A DNA stretch of 64,000 bases from CAXBMB01 sp052078155 (GCA_052078155.1 JBQJBP010000005.1:1-64000); one strand, 5' to 3'. Numbered from the stretch's first letter, positions 1 to 9,484 are shown. The notes: generated by a model not told the origin, from the letters alone. Numbers and translations are program-made.

Positions 1-3000
1 CGTCGATGACGGTCACAGCATCAGAGTACTGGGTGTAGTTGTGACCATCTGTATCATCAAAGGTGGTTTCAACTCGGTACTGCTCACCGGCCATCTCAAA
101 GCCAAGCTCAAAGGTCGCATCGGTGGCATTGGCAACGTCCACCCAATCGGTGCCATCGAACTTCTGCCACTGATAACTGAAGGTGCCAAGGCCGTCAGGA
201 TCACTGATGGCGCTGATGTCTGCTGTTAATGTCAGACCTTCCGTCGGCGACCCACTAATCGTCACATTGCCCGTTGGCAGTTGGTCGTCATCAGTGATCA
301 GCGTGGTTTCCAGAACCACATTTTCAGCGCTGCCGATATCATCTGTAAAGCTGGTGGAGACGCGGATGTCGCTGCCTGCTTCGTCAAAGCCGACAGTGTA
401 GCTGTCTCCACTGGCACCGGGGATGGCTGTCCAGTTCGCCCCATTGTCCGTGGAGCTTTCCCAAATGTAGGTCGGGCTGGATGTGGTCAGACCATCAGGA
501 TCAACCAGATTGACCTGCAGGGTTTGACCTTCTGCAACCTCACTCGTCTGCGTCCCGTTGACCGTGAAGTGACCGGATGCCGGTTGATTTGCTGGAACCA
601 CAAGCCCCATTGGATTTGAGAGATCAATTTTGCCGTCTGTGACGGCTCCCCCAGATCCGCCAGCTGCATCTAGATCTGCAAGTTGGCTACCGAACACCAC
701 ATAGCTTTCACCCGAAGTTTGCGCCCCTGAATGACCGGCGTTTTGCGCTCCGATGATCAAATCATCTAGACCGTCTCCATCCACATCACCCGCAGAAGAG
801 ACTGATTCACCACTTCGGTCATTGGTTGACACCCCCTCAAGGATGTAACCATGAGTTCCATTCAGATCAGACAAGCTGATGTTTCCATCAACTAAAGCTC
901 CATTTCCTCCCCCAACAGCATCCAAAGCAGCAAGTTGCCCGCCGTAAATGAGATAACTTTCACCTACATCCTGCATGCCATTAACATCAGCAGAACGAGC
1001 CCCAACAATCAGGTCATCTTTACCATCACCATTTACATCACCGGCTGATGAAACTGACACACCGCTGGCATCCCCAGCATCAATTCCCTCAAAAGTATAT
1101 CCCTGCGGACCATTTAGATTGGAAAGACTGATCAGACCATCGGCAACCGCCCCATCTGAGCCACCACTAGCATCCAACTGTGCAAGTTGATCACCAAAAA
1201 TCAGATAGCTTGATCCTGAATCAAACCCATTGGGATCAGTACCCGTGGCCCCAACGATCAAATCGTCCTTGCCATCTCCATCCACATCTCCCGCTGAAGA
1301 TACAGAAACGCCACTTACGTCCGAGTCTGCAATCCCCTCAATAATGTACCCATGGTTTCCATCTAGATCAGTTAGCGAAATTCTACCGTCTGTTTCGCTT
1401 CCGGAACCACTGTTTGCTTTATCAAGGCTCTCAAGTTGCGCTCCATAGAGGAGGTAACTTTCACCGGCGTTGTTAACTCCGCCAGGATCACCCAAGTGCG
1501 CGCCAATCAAAAGATCAGCTATTCCGTCGCCGTCAACGTCGCCAGCAGATGAAACAGAACGCCCACTCTCATCATTTGATGAAATACCTTCAATAATGTA
1601 CCCGGTAGTTCCATCAAGATCTGACAAGCTGATGTTCCCATCAGCTACCCCCCCTCCAGAACCACCGACAGCATCCAGATTCGCGAGTTGATCTCCAAAA
1701 ATCAGATAGGTTTCACCTGAGTTGTTACCGCTTGGGTCAGCAAACTCCGCGCCAATGAGTATATCAAACGTTCCATCTCCATCTGCATCGCCTGCAGAAG
1801 AAACCGAAAAACCGCTGTAATCTGATCCGTCAATTCCTTCAAAGGTGTACCCTCGGCTTCCGTCCAAATCAGCAAGATCTATGAAACCATCAGAGATTGC
1901 CCCCCCCGAACCGCCAATTGCATCTAAGTTTGAAAGTTCAGATCCAAAAACAAGATAACTTTCGCCTGAGTTATTGCCGCTTGGGTTTGCGCCAAATGCA
2001 CCGATCAGCAGATCATCTAAACCGTCATTGTCTATATCCCCAACCGAAGACACGCTAAAACCGGAGGAGTCATTTGCTGTGATGCCCTCGAAGATATAAC
2101 CACTAGTACCATCAAGATCTGAGAGGTCTATTCTACCGTCAACTACTGCTCCGCCAGACCCGCCTTCAGCATCTAAGGCAGCCAACTGAGATCCAAACAC
2201 CAGATAGCTTTCGCCAGCTTTTAAATCTCCTCCAGGACTAGCAAACCGCGCCCCCACAATCAGGTCACTAAGACCGTCACCATCCACGTCACCCGCTGAT
2301 GAAACAGAGAAACCAGAGGCATCTGCAGCATCTATCCCTTCAAGAATGTACCCATTGGTAGCGGCAGTGTTTACAGCAATCACAGGCGTGGATAACTGCA
2401 ACGTCACACTTTCTAGATTGCTGTTATCATCTGTAAAGCTGGTGGAGACGCGGATGTCATTGCCTGCTTCGTCAAAGCCGACGGTGTAGCTGTCTCCACT
2501 GGCACCAGGGATAACCGACCAGCTCGCCCCATTGTCCATGGAGCTTTCCCAAATGTAGGTCGGGCTTGATGTGGTCAGACCATCAGGATCAACCAGATTG
2601 ACCTGCAGGGTTTGACCTTCTGCAACCTCACTGGTCTGCGTCCCGTTGACCGTGAAGTAGCCTGTGGCGGCGGAGTTAACAGGCCCGGAACTGTCGGTTG
2701 GGTTAGATAGATCAATTTTGCCGTCTGTGACGGCTCCCCCAGATCCGCCAGCTGCATCTAGATCGGCGAGTTGGCTGCCGAACACCACATAGCTTTCGCC
2801 CGCTGTATCACCAATGCCTGAAGCCCCGATCAACAGATCGGCTTTCCCATCCCCATCCACATCTCCAGCGGAAGAAACTGAGACCCCAAGAAGATCTGCC
2901 GCTGAATCGCCCTCAAACACGTACCCCGTTGTTCCGTCCAAATCAGCCAAACTGATTTTGCCATCAGCCACAGCTCCACCGGAGCCGCCGACGGAATCAA

Positions 3001-4441
3001 GGTTGGATAACTGTCCCCCATAAATAAGATAAGCTTCACCAGAACTGTTTCCGTTCGGATCTGCCTGATGTGCGCCGATCAACAGATCGTCTTTTCCGTC
3101 TCCATCAACGTCACCGGCAGAAGAAACAGCGAAACCGCTGGTATCATAAGGATCATCGCCTTCAAAGATGTAACCATTGGTACCATCCAAATCAGCGAGA
3201 TCAATCTTGCCATCGGTGACAGCCCCGCCGGAACCGCCGACTGAATCTAAGTCCGCCAGTTTATCGCCAAAAATCAGATAGCTGCGACCATTGTCAAAAC
3301 CCCCGGCATTGGCCAAATGAGCGCCAACGATTAAGTCACCTTGGCCATCACCGTCCACATCACCAGCAGATGATACATTGAGCTGCGCACTACTGCTGCC
3401 ATCAACGACGCCTTCGAGAACAAACCCAGTCGATCCATTCAAATCGGCTAAACTGATTTTTCCATCTGATACGGCGCCTCCAGACCCACCAATTGAATCA
3501 AGATCCGTTAGCTTGTCGCCATAGATGACATAAGCATCTGCTACACCCGTGCCAGAATCTGCCCCCGATCCAATTACAAGATCTGCTTGACCGTCACCAT
3601 CCAGATCACCAGCAGAAGAAACGGAAAGACCGCTCTTATCACCATCTGAGAGACCTTCGAATACAAATCCAGTGGTACCATTTAGATCTGCAAGATCAAT
3701 GTTCCCGTCTGAGACCGCCCCTCCGGATCCTCCTACAGAGTCCAGATCTGCAAGCTGTCCCCCGTAAATCAGGTATGTCTCTCCAGCATCAAGGTTCCCG
3801 TTAGGATCACCATTTTCGAAGGCCCCAACCAGCAAGTCATCCTTGCCGTCACCATCCACATCACCAGCAGAAGAAACTGAATATCCACTGTGATCGTTGT
3901 ATTCGATGCCTTGCAGTGTATAGCCACGCACACCGTCCAAATCAGAAAGGCTGATTTTTCCGTCAACTACGGCGCCGCCAGAGCCGCCGATCGAGTCCAG
4001 CTCATTTAGTTTTGAACCCAGTACCACGTAACTTTCACCAGCGATGAAGTTACCGTTTGGACCAACCTGATAAGCGCCGATGATGAGATCATCCAAGCCA
4101 TCATTGTCTACATCACCTGCCGAAGACACAGAAAAGCCTGTGTTGTGATGCGCCCCCGTTCCTTCGAAAACGTATCCATAAGTGCCGTCGAGACCAGCCA
4201 GACCAACCAGTCCATCTGCAACGGCACCACCAGACCCGCTGTTGACATCTGCATTGTCCAGCTGATTGCTGAAAATCAGATAGGCCTCACCCGAGTTTGT
4301 CCCATAGGGATCTGCCTGATATGCACCAATCAACAGATCATCAAGACCATCCCCATTAACATCACCTGCCGACGAAACAGCTCGTCCCGCCAGATCATCC
4401 GCTTCAACACCTTCGAGAATGTAATGGGTCTTGTCGGCCAT
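1..4441 (-). CDS. Giant FG-GAP/integrin-like beta-propeller protein with Ig-like modules (3' end outside window)
   Basis: An open frame of 1480 codons runs from ATG at 4441 to the left edge with no stop. Seen: FG-GAP modules of about 80 residues, each with an EG-(x)n-SG-SVSSAGDVDGDG core holding a DxDGDG calcium loop and a GES/GEAYLIFG strand. Seven modules fill residues about 1-575. An Ig-like module follows (about 580-690), then seven more FG-GAP modules (about 690-1275), then two Ig-like modules containing DPDG up to the edge. Seven FG-GAP repeats are the known number for one integrin-alpha-type propeller, so I infer two propellers. No Sec signal is present; the protein starts almost directly with a repeat, which suits a type I secreted RTX-type adhesin with a C-terminal signal outside the window. 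Base composition is clearly AT-richer than that of most neighbours. Role inferred: surface or secreted Ca-dependent adhesion. Confidence 0.85.
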   Translation of the reverse strand, partial: MADKTHYILEGVEADDLAGRAVSSAGDVNGDGLDDLLIGAYQADPYGTNSGEAYLIFSNQLDNADVNSGSGGAVADGLVGLAGLDGTYGYVFEGTGAHHNTGFSVSSAGDVDNDGLDDLIIGAYQVGPNGNFIAGESYVVLGSKLNELDSIGGSGGAVVDGKISLSDLDGVRGYTLQGIEYNDHSGYSVSSAGDVDGDGKDDLLVGAFENGDPNGNLDAGETYLIYGGQLADLDSVGGSGGAVSDGNIDLADLNGTTGFVFEGLSDGDKSGLSVSSAGDLDGDGQADLVIGSGADSGTGVADAYVIYGDKLTDLDSIGGSGGAVSDGKISLADLNGSTGFVLEGVVDGSSSAQLNVSSAGDVDGDGQGDLIVGAHLANAGGFDNGRSYLIFGDKLADLDSVGGSGGAVTDGKIDLADLDGTNGYIFEGDDPYDTSGFAVSSAGDVDGDGKDDLLIGAHQADPNGNSSGEAYLIYGGQLSNLDSVGGSGGAVADGKISLADLDGTTGYVFEGDSAADLLGVSVSSAGDVDGDGKADLLIGASGIGDTAGESYVVFGSQLADLDAAGGSGGAVTDGKIDLSNPTDSSGPVNSAATGYFTVNGTQTSEVAEGQTLQVNLVDPDGLTTSSPTYIWESSMDNGASWSVIPGASGDSYTVGFDEAGNDIRVSTSFTDDNSNLESVTLQLSTPVIAVNTAATNGYILEGIDAADASGFSVSSAGDVDGDGLSDLIVGARFASPGGDLKAGESYLVFGSQLAALDAEGGSGGAVVDGRIDLSDLDGTSGYIFEGITANDSSGFSVSSVGDIDNDGLDDLLIGAFGANPSGNNSGESYLVFGSELSNLDAIGGSGGAISDGFIDLADLDGSRGYTFEGIDGSDYSGFSVSSAGDADGDGTFDILIGAEFADPSGNNSGETYLIFGDQLANLDAVGGSGGGVADGNISLSDLDGTTGYIIEGISSNDESGRSVSSAGDVDGDGIADLLIGAHLGDPGGVNNAGESYLLYGAQLESLDKANSGSGSETDGRISLTDLDGNHGYIIEGIADSDVSGVSVSSAGDVDGDGKDDLIVGATGTDPNGFDSGSSYLIFGDQLAQLDASGGSDGAVADGLISLSNLNGPQGYTFEGIDAGDASGVSVSSAGDVNGDGKDDLIVGARSADVNGMQDVGESYLIYGGQLAALDAVGGGNGALVDGNISLSDLNGTHGYILEGVSTNDRSGESVSSAGDVDGDGLDDLIIGAQNAGHSGAQTSGESYVVFGSQLADLDAAGGSGGAVTDGKIDLSNPMGLVVPANQPASGHFTVNGTQTSEVAEGQTLQVNLVDPDGLTTSSPTYIWESSTDNGANWTAIPGASGDSYTVGFDEAGSDIRVSTSFTDDIGSAENVVLETTLITDDDQLPTGNVTISGSPTEGLTLTADISAISDPDGLGTFSYQWQKFDGTDWVDVANATDATFELGFEMAGEQYRVETTFDDTDGHNYTQYSDAVTVID

Positions 4442-4523
4442 GGTTCTGCGTCTCCATAATTCTATCCGAAGTGGCTATTCTTCGTAGAAATCACATGATG
4501 CTTGCTGATAATGCACGCTTAAG

Positions 4524-4565
4524 TTCACACGAATACAGATGAACATAAAAATGTACACGTGTGAA
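4524..4565. promoter_or_regulatory. Inverted repeat upstream of the giant adhesin gene
   Basis: Perfect 8-bp arms TTCACACG (4524-4531) and CGTGTGAA (4558-4565) lie 83-124 bases upstream of the adhesin start codon. The spacing (26 bases between arms) and location suit a regulator binding site; which regulator is unknown. Confidence 0.3.
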
Positions 4566-4682
4566 TATGGAACCTGATCCACTTAAAAATCAGTTAATCG
4601 AATTGATCTGGGAAGGAGGATCTTTCCTGACACACCCCAATAAATCACCAGCCCACGGAACGACAACTAAGCAATTGAAATT

Positions 4683-4718
4683 AGTTGATAAAAACCGCAA
4701 ACTATCTATTTATCAACT
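4683..4718 (+). terminator. Hairpin with T tract in the 4.4-5.3 kb gap
   Basis: Perfect 10-bp arms AGTTGATAAA (4683-4692) and TTTATCAACT (4709-4718) enclose a 16-base loop and are followed by five T. The form is terminator-like, but no gene is seen reading into it from the left, so it could instead be an operator or the end of a small untranslated RNA. Confidence 0.3.
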
Positions 4719-5289
4719 TTTTCACCTCCGTCCCTTTAACAATCCTTCCTTGTCGTTTATTCTTTTGTGACAATTTTGCGCAGTTGATGAACTCAGCCCA
4801 GCATCCGATGATGGAAATATTGAATTAAAACATCACTGCAACTTTAAAGGGCTTAGTCGTTTCATCTGAATTTCAACTAAATAGAGATATCCATCAAAAC
4901 CAAAGCTGCACGCGCAGTTAGTGTCAATCAGCGCTCTCAATACCTGTTTTTGTTGCTCTGTTTTCAGTTTTTACTACCTGTTTGCCAACTGCATTGACGG
5001 CATCCCTCAAATGGAACGGCATTCCTTTACCAATGACCAAAGCTCCCCCCACTCATCGCTCGAACCGGGTGCATTGTCAGAAATCACCTGTGGTCAGTCT
5101 TGGTGGCCGTCTCATCCAGCATCTATCCCCCCAACAAACCTGTGATCGCAGGAGAGTGGCGGAGGGGCTGGTCCTGACAGGGCAAAGTCCGTATCGTGCT
5201 GCAGAGATTATTGCCCCGGCCAGCAGGTCCGCATGCCTTTGGGAAAAGGCATCGGGATCCGGCGGTCGCTCTTTGGAGAAATTTGTTTC

Positions 5290-6075
5290 ATGTCATCTTC
5301 TTCTTTCGGCTGGGCCGCTGCCAGCGCCCTCGTCACGGCTGCCCTGGTTGGCGGAGCCCTCTATCTGACCCAGCCGCAGATGCTGCCAGGTGGCCATCCG
5401 ACCCTGGGTCAGAGCAGTCAGGCCGGTCCCGCCGATGAGGTCATCCGCAGTTACCTGCTGAAGAACCCGGAAGTTCTGATCGAAGCCATGCAGGTGCTCG
5501 AAGCCCGGCAGAACCAGGTGAAAGAAGATCTGCAGAAAGTGGCTTTGGGCCAGTCCCACGAAGCGCTCTACGGCGATGCCAGCGACCCCATTATCGGCTC
5601 CGCTGACGGAGACATCGTGGTGGTCGAATTCTTCGACTACCAGTGCGGCTACTGCAAACGGGTTGCGCCGGGTCTGCAGCAGACCATCGCCCAGGACGGC
5701 AACATCAAAGTTGTGATGAAAGAGTTCCCCATTCTGGGGGAAGCCTCGGTCATTGCCGCCCGCGCCGCCCTGGCGGCCCAGAAGCAAGACAAATATGAAG
5801 AGATGCACTGGGCCCTGATGAACTACCGTGGTCGCCTGAACGAAACGGTCATCCTCGCCCTGGCCAATGATCTGGCTCTGGATGTGGAGAAGTTGAAGCA
5901 GGACATGATCGACCCTGAAGTCACAGCCCATCTGGAACGGGTACGGCAGGTCGCCCAGAAGCTGCAGATCAATGGCACCCCGGCCTTTATCATCGGTGAA
6001 GAGCTGGTGCCCGGCGCCCTGTCCATGGAGTCGTTCCGCGCCAAGGTGGACGAGGCCCGCGCCAGCCAGGGATAA
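5290..6075 (+). CDS. DsbA-family periplasmic thiol-disulfide oxidoreductase
   Basis: 261 residues. An N-terminal hydrophobic segment (about residues 6-26) is a signal peptide or anchor. Next comes a helical stretch DEVIRSYLLKNPEVL (about 49-63), typical of the Com1/ScsC-type N-terminal oligomerisation region. A thioredoxin fold follows with the active site CGYC at residues 119-122 in FFDYQCGYCK, and the cis-proline loop NGTPAFIIG near the C-terminus. Family knowledge: such proteins oxidise or isomerise disulfides in the periplasm. The start at 5290 is chosen because it gives the hydrophobic N-terminus directly and has GGAG upstream; an in-frame ATG at 5233 lacks a ribosome site. It lies 222 bases before aroQ on the same strand. 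Confidence 0.85.
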   Translation: MSSSSFGWAAASALVTAALVGGALYLTQPQMLPGGHPTLGQSSQAGPADEVIRSYLLKNPEVLIEAMQVLEARQNQVKEDLQKVALGQSHEALYGDASDPIIGSADGDIVVVEFFDYQCGYCKRVAPGLQQTIAQDGNIKVVMKEFPILGEASVIAARAALAAQKQDKYEEMHWALMNYRGRLNETVILALANDLALDVEKLKQDMIDPEVTAHLERVRQVAQKLQINGTPAFIIGEELVPGALSMESFRAKVDEARASQG

Positions 6076-6297
6076 GCGACCGCCGCTTCCGGCCTGATAC
6101 GGGCAAAGCTGGTCATCATGGCTGCCCAGTCCTCTGACTGGGGCTGGGCAAGCCAGACCGGGAGTTTTGCCAGAACTGGACGGGTCTGCCGCATGCAGAT
6201 AAACCCAACCAGAAAAGGCATGAAATCCCAAAGCGGAACATTGCCCCCACCGGGCTTCCCATGCTAACGCTTTGCGACGCAAAACGGAGGGACAGGC

Positions 6298-6756
6298 GTG
6301 GCCGAGACCCCACGGGTTCTGGTTCTGAACGGACCCAATCTAAATCTGCTGGGCACCAGGGAGCCGGAGATCTATGGTCACGAGACCCTGGCGGACCTGG
6401 AGGCTGCCTGCCTGAAAGACGGCGAGGCTCTGGGGCTGAACGTAAGCTGCAAACAGTCCAATCATGAAGGGGAGCTGGTCAGCTGGATTCAGCAGGCCAA
6501 AGGCACCCAGGACGGACTGATCCTCAACGCCGCCGCCTACACCCATACTTCCGTTGCCATCATGGACGCCTTGCAGGCTGTTGACCTGCCGGTTATTGAA
6601 GTCCATCTATCAAACATTCACCAGCGCGAGACATTCCGCCACCACTCCTATGTTTCAAAAGTGGCTCTTGGAATGATCTGCGGTCTGGGCTCAGACGGAT
6701 ACCGTCTGGCTCTGTCCGCTTTGGCGCGTAAACTCAGAAGCGAGCGCGAGGCATAA
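6298..6756 (+). CDS. aroQ: Type II 3-dehydroquinate dehydratase
   Basis: 152 residues, the normal size for the dodecameric type II enzyme, which converts 3-dehydroquinate to 3-dehydroshikimate in the shikimate pathway. Seen: NGPNLNLLGTREPEIYG near the N-terminus (with the active-site Tyr and the mobile-loop Arg), NAAAYTHTS in the middle, EVHLSNIHQRE with the catalytic His, and FRHHSYVS. The start is GTG at 6298, preceded by a strong CGGAGGG at 6285-6291. The stop TAA shares its last base with the ATG of accB (TAATG), indicating translational coupling. The order aroQ-accB-accC is a common bacterial arrangement. Confidence 0.95.
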   Translation: MAETPRVLVLNGPNLNLLGTREPEIYGHETLADLEAACLKDGEALGLNVSCKQSNHEGELVSWIQQAKGTQDGLILNAAAYTHTSVAIMDALQAVDLPVIEVHLSNIHQRETFRHHSYVSKVALGMICGLGSDGYRLALSALARKLRSEREA

Positions 6757-7223
6757 TGGGCAAGTTCCCGTTGGATGAAAAGGCTGTCCGGACCCTGGCC
6801 ACCATTCTGGACGACACCAACCTGACCGAAATCGAAGTTGAAGCCGGCGACCACTGCATTCGTGTGGCCCGAACAGCCAATTCTGTGGCTGTTGCCGCTC
6901 CTGCCCCTGTGGCAGCGGCTCCGGCTCCTGTTGCAGCGGCTGCAGCCCCTGTTGCCGCGGCACCTGCTGCAGCCGGTGGCGCGCTTCCCGAAGGCGCTGT
7001 GACCTCTCCGATGGTTGGCACGGCTTACCTGGCTTCCGAACCCGGCAGCCCGGCCTTTGTTCAGGTTGGTGATCAGGTCAAGGAAGGCCAGACCCTCTTG
7101 ATTATCGAAGCCATGAAGGTGATGAACGCCCTGCCCGCCCCCCGCGGTGGCACGGTGACTGAAATCTTGGTGCAGGATGGCCAGCCGGTGGAATTCGGCG
7201 AGCCCCTCCTGGTCATCTCCTAA
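6756..7223 (+). CDS. accB: Biotin carboxyl carrier protein of acetyl-CoA carboxylase
   Basis: 155 residues. An N-terminal helical part (1-42) is followed by an alanine/proline-rich flexible linker (about 44-75) and a C-terminal biotinyl domain with EAMKVMN; the biotinylated lysine is K121. It carries the carboxybiotin between AccC and the carboxyltransferase in the first step of fatty-acid synthesis. It starts one base into the aroQ stop codon and is followed after 19 bases by accC, so the three genes form an operon. Confidence 0.95.
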   Translation: MGKFPLDEKAVRTLATILDDTNLTEIEVEAGDHCIRVARTANSVAVAAPAPVAAAPAPVAAAAAPVAAAPAAAGGALPEGAVTSPMVGTAYLASEPGSPAFVQVGDQVKEGQTLLIIEAMKVMNALPAPRGGTVTEILVQDGQPVEFGEPLLVIS

Positions 7224-7242
7224 GCGGTTGAGGAGAAAAGGC

Positions 7243-8586
7243 GTGTTTGAAAAGGTCCTCATCGCCAACCGCGGTGAGATCGCACTGCGCATTCACCGGG
7301 CCTGCCGCGAAATGGGCATCGCTACGGTAGCGGTTCACTCGGTGGCTGACGCGGACGCCATGCACGTTCGTCTGGCCGATGAATCTGTCTGCATCGGTCC
7401 GGCACCGTCCGCCAAGAGCTACCTCAACGTGGCTGCCATCCTGTCCGCCGCTGCCATCACCGGCGCGGACGCCATTCACCCGGGCATTGGCTTTCTGTCG
7501 GAAAACGCCGACTTCGCCGCCATGGTGGAAGAGCACGGCTTTGCCTTCATTGGCCCCACGGCAGAACACATCTCTTTGATGGGTGACAAGATCCAGGCCA
7601 AGGACATGGCTCTGGAGCTGGGCATCCCCTGTGTGCCGGGATCTGACGGCGCCCTTAAGGACGAAGAAGACGCCCGGCGGGTGGCCGAGGAAATCGGCTA
7701 TCCCGTGCTGATCAAAGCCGCCGCCGGGGGCGGCGGACGCGGCATGAAGGTGGCCCAGACGGCAGACGATCTGATCGAATCCCTGCGCACCGCCAAAGCC
7801 GAAGCCAAAGCGGCCTTCGGCAATGACGAAATGTACATGGAAAAGTATCTGGGCCAGCCCCGGCATATTGAAATCCAGGTACTTTGTGACGGACAGGGCG
7901 GCGTGATCCATCTGGGCGAACGGGACTGCTCGCTGCAGCGCCGTCACCAGAAGGTGCTGGAGGAAGCCCCGTCACCGGCGCTCAATGAAGCTGAGCGCAA
8001 GGAAATTGGCGACATCGCCCTCAAGGCCATGCGCAAATTCGGGTACCGCTCTGCCGGGACGCTGGAATTCCTGTTCGAAAACGGCAAGTTCTACTTCATC
8101 GAAATGAACACCCGCCTGCAGGTGGAGCATCCCGTTTCGGAAATGATCACGGGCATTGATTTGGTCCGCGAGCAGATCCGCATCGCTGCCGGGCTGCCGC
8201 TGACCATCGCGCAGGAAGATGTGACCTTCGAAGGCCATGCCATCGAATGCCGCATCAATGCTGAGGACCCGGAAACCTTCATGCCCTCTCCCGGGCAGAT
8301 CACGGATTATCACGCCCCTGGCGGGCTGGGGGTTCGTGTGGATTCTGCGGTCTATGCCGGATACAAGGTCCCGCCCCACTATGACAGCCTGATCGCCAAG
8401 CTGATCGTGGCCGGATCCAGCCGGAACGAGTGCCTGATGCGCCTGCGCCGGGCTCTGGAGGAAATGGTGGTGGACGGCATCAAGGTGACCACGCCGCTGC
8501 ACCAGAAACTCATTGCCCAGCCGGATTTCATCAACGGCGACTATGACATCCACTGGCTGGAAAAATGGATGGACGGCAAGGTTTAA
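7243..8586 (+). CDS. accC: Biotin carboxylase subunit of acetyl-CoA carboxylase
   Basis: 447 residues, the usual length. The N-terminus FEKVLIANRGEIALR is characteristic. The ATP-grasp glycine loop GGGGRGM, ERDCSLQRRHQK and EMNTRLQVEHPVSE, which contain catalytic and ATP/Mg-binding residues, are all present. It carboxylates the biotin on AccB with ATP and bicarbonate. The start is GTG at 7243 with TTGAGGAG seven to fourteen bases upstream; an upstream in-frame ATG would overlap accB by 47 bases and adds a sequence not found in the family. A hairpin terminator follows at 8616. Confidence 0.95.
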   Translation: MFEKVLIANRGEIALRIHRACREMGIATVAVHSVADADAMHVRLADESVCIGPAPSAKSYLNVAAILSAAAITGADAIHPGIGFLSENADFAAMVEEHGFAFIGPTAEHISLMGDKIQAKDMALELGIPCVPGSDGALKDEEDARRVAEEIGYPVLIKAAAGGGGRGMKVAQTADDLIESLRTAKAEAKAAFGNDEMYMEKYLGQPRHIEIQVLCDGQGGVIHLGERDCSLQRRHQKVLEEAPSPALNEAERKEIGDIALKAMRKFGYRSAGTLEFLFENGKFYFIEMNTRLQVEHPVSEMITGIDLVREQIRIAAGLPLTIAQEDVTFEGHAIECRINAEDPETFMPSPGQITDYHAPGGLGVRVDSAVYAGYKVPPHYDSLIAKLIVAGSSRNECLMRLRRALEEMVVDGIKVTTPLHQKLIAQPDFINGDYDIHWLEKWMDGKV

Positions 8587-8615
8587 CCAACGTTCACTCG
8601 TCCGTTGGATCATGG

Positions 8616-8642
8616 AAGGCGGCCGTCACCGGCCGCCTTTTC
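8616..8642 (+). terminator. Rho-independent terminator of aroQ-accBC
   Basis: Perfect 8-bp stem GGCGGCCG/CGGCCGCC (8618-8625 and 8630-8637), loop TCAC, then TTTT, 29 bases after the accC stop codon. Confidence 0.85.
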
Positions 8643-8651
8643 TGATTCTCC

Positions 8652-8784
8652 AGAGTCAAATCGGTTTAAGTGGAATCACTACGTGATAACATTTAGAGCA
8701 TGAAACTCTTCTCAATGTTTTAGAGGATGATTCACGGTTCAGTTCCAAGTGCACTGCGCTTCTAACGAAACCGATCATGCTCTG
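8652..8784 (+). repeat. Dispersed ~135-bp intergenic repeat, subfamily A, copy between accC and aat
   Basis: First copy of the dispersed family. Subfamily A starts AGAGTCAAATCGGTTTAAG and ends CCGATCATGCTCT; the ends are imperfect inverted repeats of each other. Inside are a CGTGAAACTCTTTTCA region, GATGAGTCACGG, and a short hairpin AAGCGCAAAGCGCTT just before the right end. This copy follows the accBC terminator and keeps both ends; its hairpin is degenerate (AAGTGCACTGCGCTT). Confidence 0.85.
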
Positions 8785-8812
8785 GACCGCGAAACTGCAG
8801 TAGTCTTTACCC

Positions 8813-9484
8813 ATGAAGCTGACACCGGATTTGCTGTTGCGCGCCTATGCACTGGGCATCTTCCCCATGGCTGAAAGCCGGGAAGAAACAGAGATCCATT
8901 GGATAGATCCGGAACTGCGCGGCATCCTGCCCCTGGACCAGTTTCATGTGCCGCGCAAACTGCGCAAAACCCTGCGCCAGGCCCCCTTCAGGGTGACCTG
9001 CAACCAGGCCTTTGCCGACGTCATCCGGCTCTGTGCGGAAACCACTGCAGATCGCCAGGAAACCTGGATCAACGACACCATTGAGACCCTCTACGGCGAG
9101 CTGAACGGCATGGGGTTCGCCCATTCCGTTGAATGCTGGCAGAACGATGAGGACGGCCGTCCAACGCTGGTCGGCGGGCTCTATGGCGTTTCCCTGGGGG
9201 CAGCCTTTTTCGGTGAGTCCATGTTCAGCCGCGCCACCAACGCCAGCAAGGTGGCGCTGGTCCATCTGGTGTTGCGGCTGCGCAAGTCCGGTTTTCTCTT
9301 GCTGGACACCCAGTTCACCACCCCCCATCTGCGCCAGTTCGGGGTCATTGATGTGCCCAGAGATCACTACAAGGCACTGCTGTCGCGTGCCCTGATGCAG
9401 TCGCCGCGATTTGAGGAAACCCTCAGTCCCGACGACCTGCTGCAGGGCTTGCTGACCCTGCAGCAGGAAAACGACGGAGCTTAA
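8813..9484 (+). CDS. aat: Leucyl/phenylalanyl-tRNA-protein transferase
   Basis: 223 residues. The N-terminus LLLRAYALGIFPMAES followed by WIDPELRGILPL, and then GGLYGVSLGAAFFGESMF, LLDTQFTTPHLRQFG, is the classic Aat pattern. The enzyme transfers Leu or Phe from tRNA to N-terminal Arg/Lys of proteins, marking them for ClpS/ClpAP (N-degron pathway). The stop codon TAA at 9482-9484 overlaps the left edge of a partial dispersed repeat. It lies close to the DUF2155 and NDUFA12 genes, as in many alphaproteobacteria. Confidence 0.95.
   Translation: MKLTPDLLLRAYALGIFPMAESREETEIHWIDPELRGILPLDQFHVPRKLRKTLRQAPFRVTCNQAFADVIRLCAETTADRQETWINDTIETLYGELNGMGFAHSVECWQNDEDGRPTLVGGLYGVSLGAAFFGESMFSRATNASKVALVHLVLRLRKSGFLLLDTQFTTPHLRQFGVIDVPRDHYKALLSRALMQSPRFEETLSPDDLLQGLLTLQQENDGA

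Larger units (their letters stand above)
4442..5289. other. Long AT-rich intergenic region upstream of the giant adhesin and dsbA-like gene
   Basis: About 850 bases without a convincing gene. The half near 4442-4990 is AT-rich and holds an inverted repeat and a hairpin (listed separately). Short open frames here have neither a ribosome site nor recognisable sequence. It must contain the promoter of the adhesin gene (leftwards) and probably that of the DsbA-like gene (rightwards). Confidence 0.6.

Noticed and set aside
4561..4770. A 69-codon frame in the AT-rich gap upstream of the adhesin
   Set aside because: No ribosome site, no recognisable sequence, and it covers a hairpin; expected by chance in AT-rich DNA.
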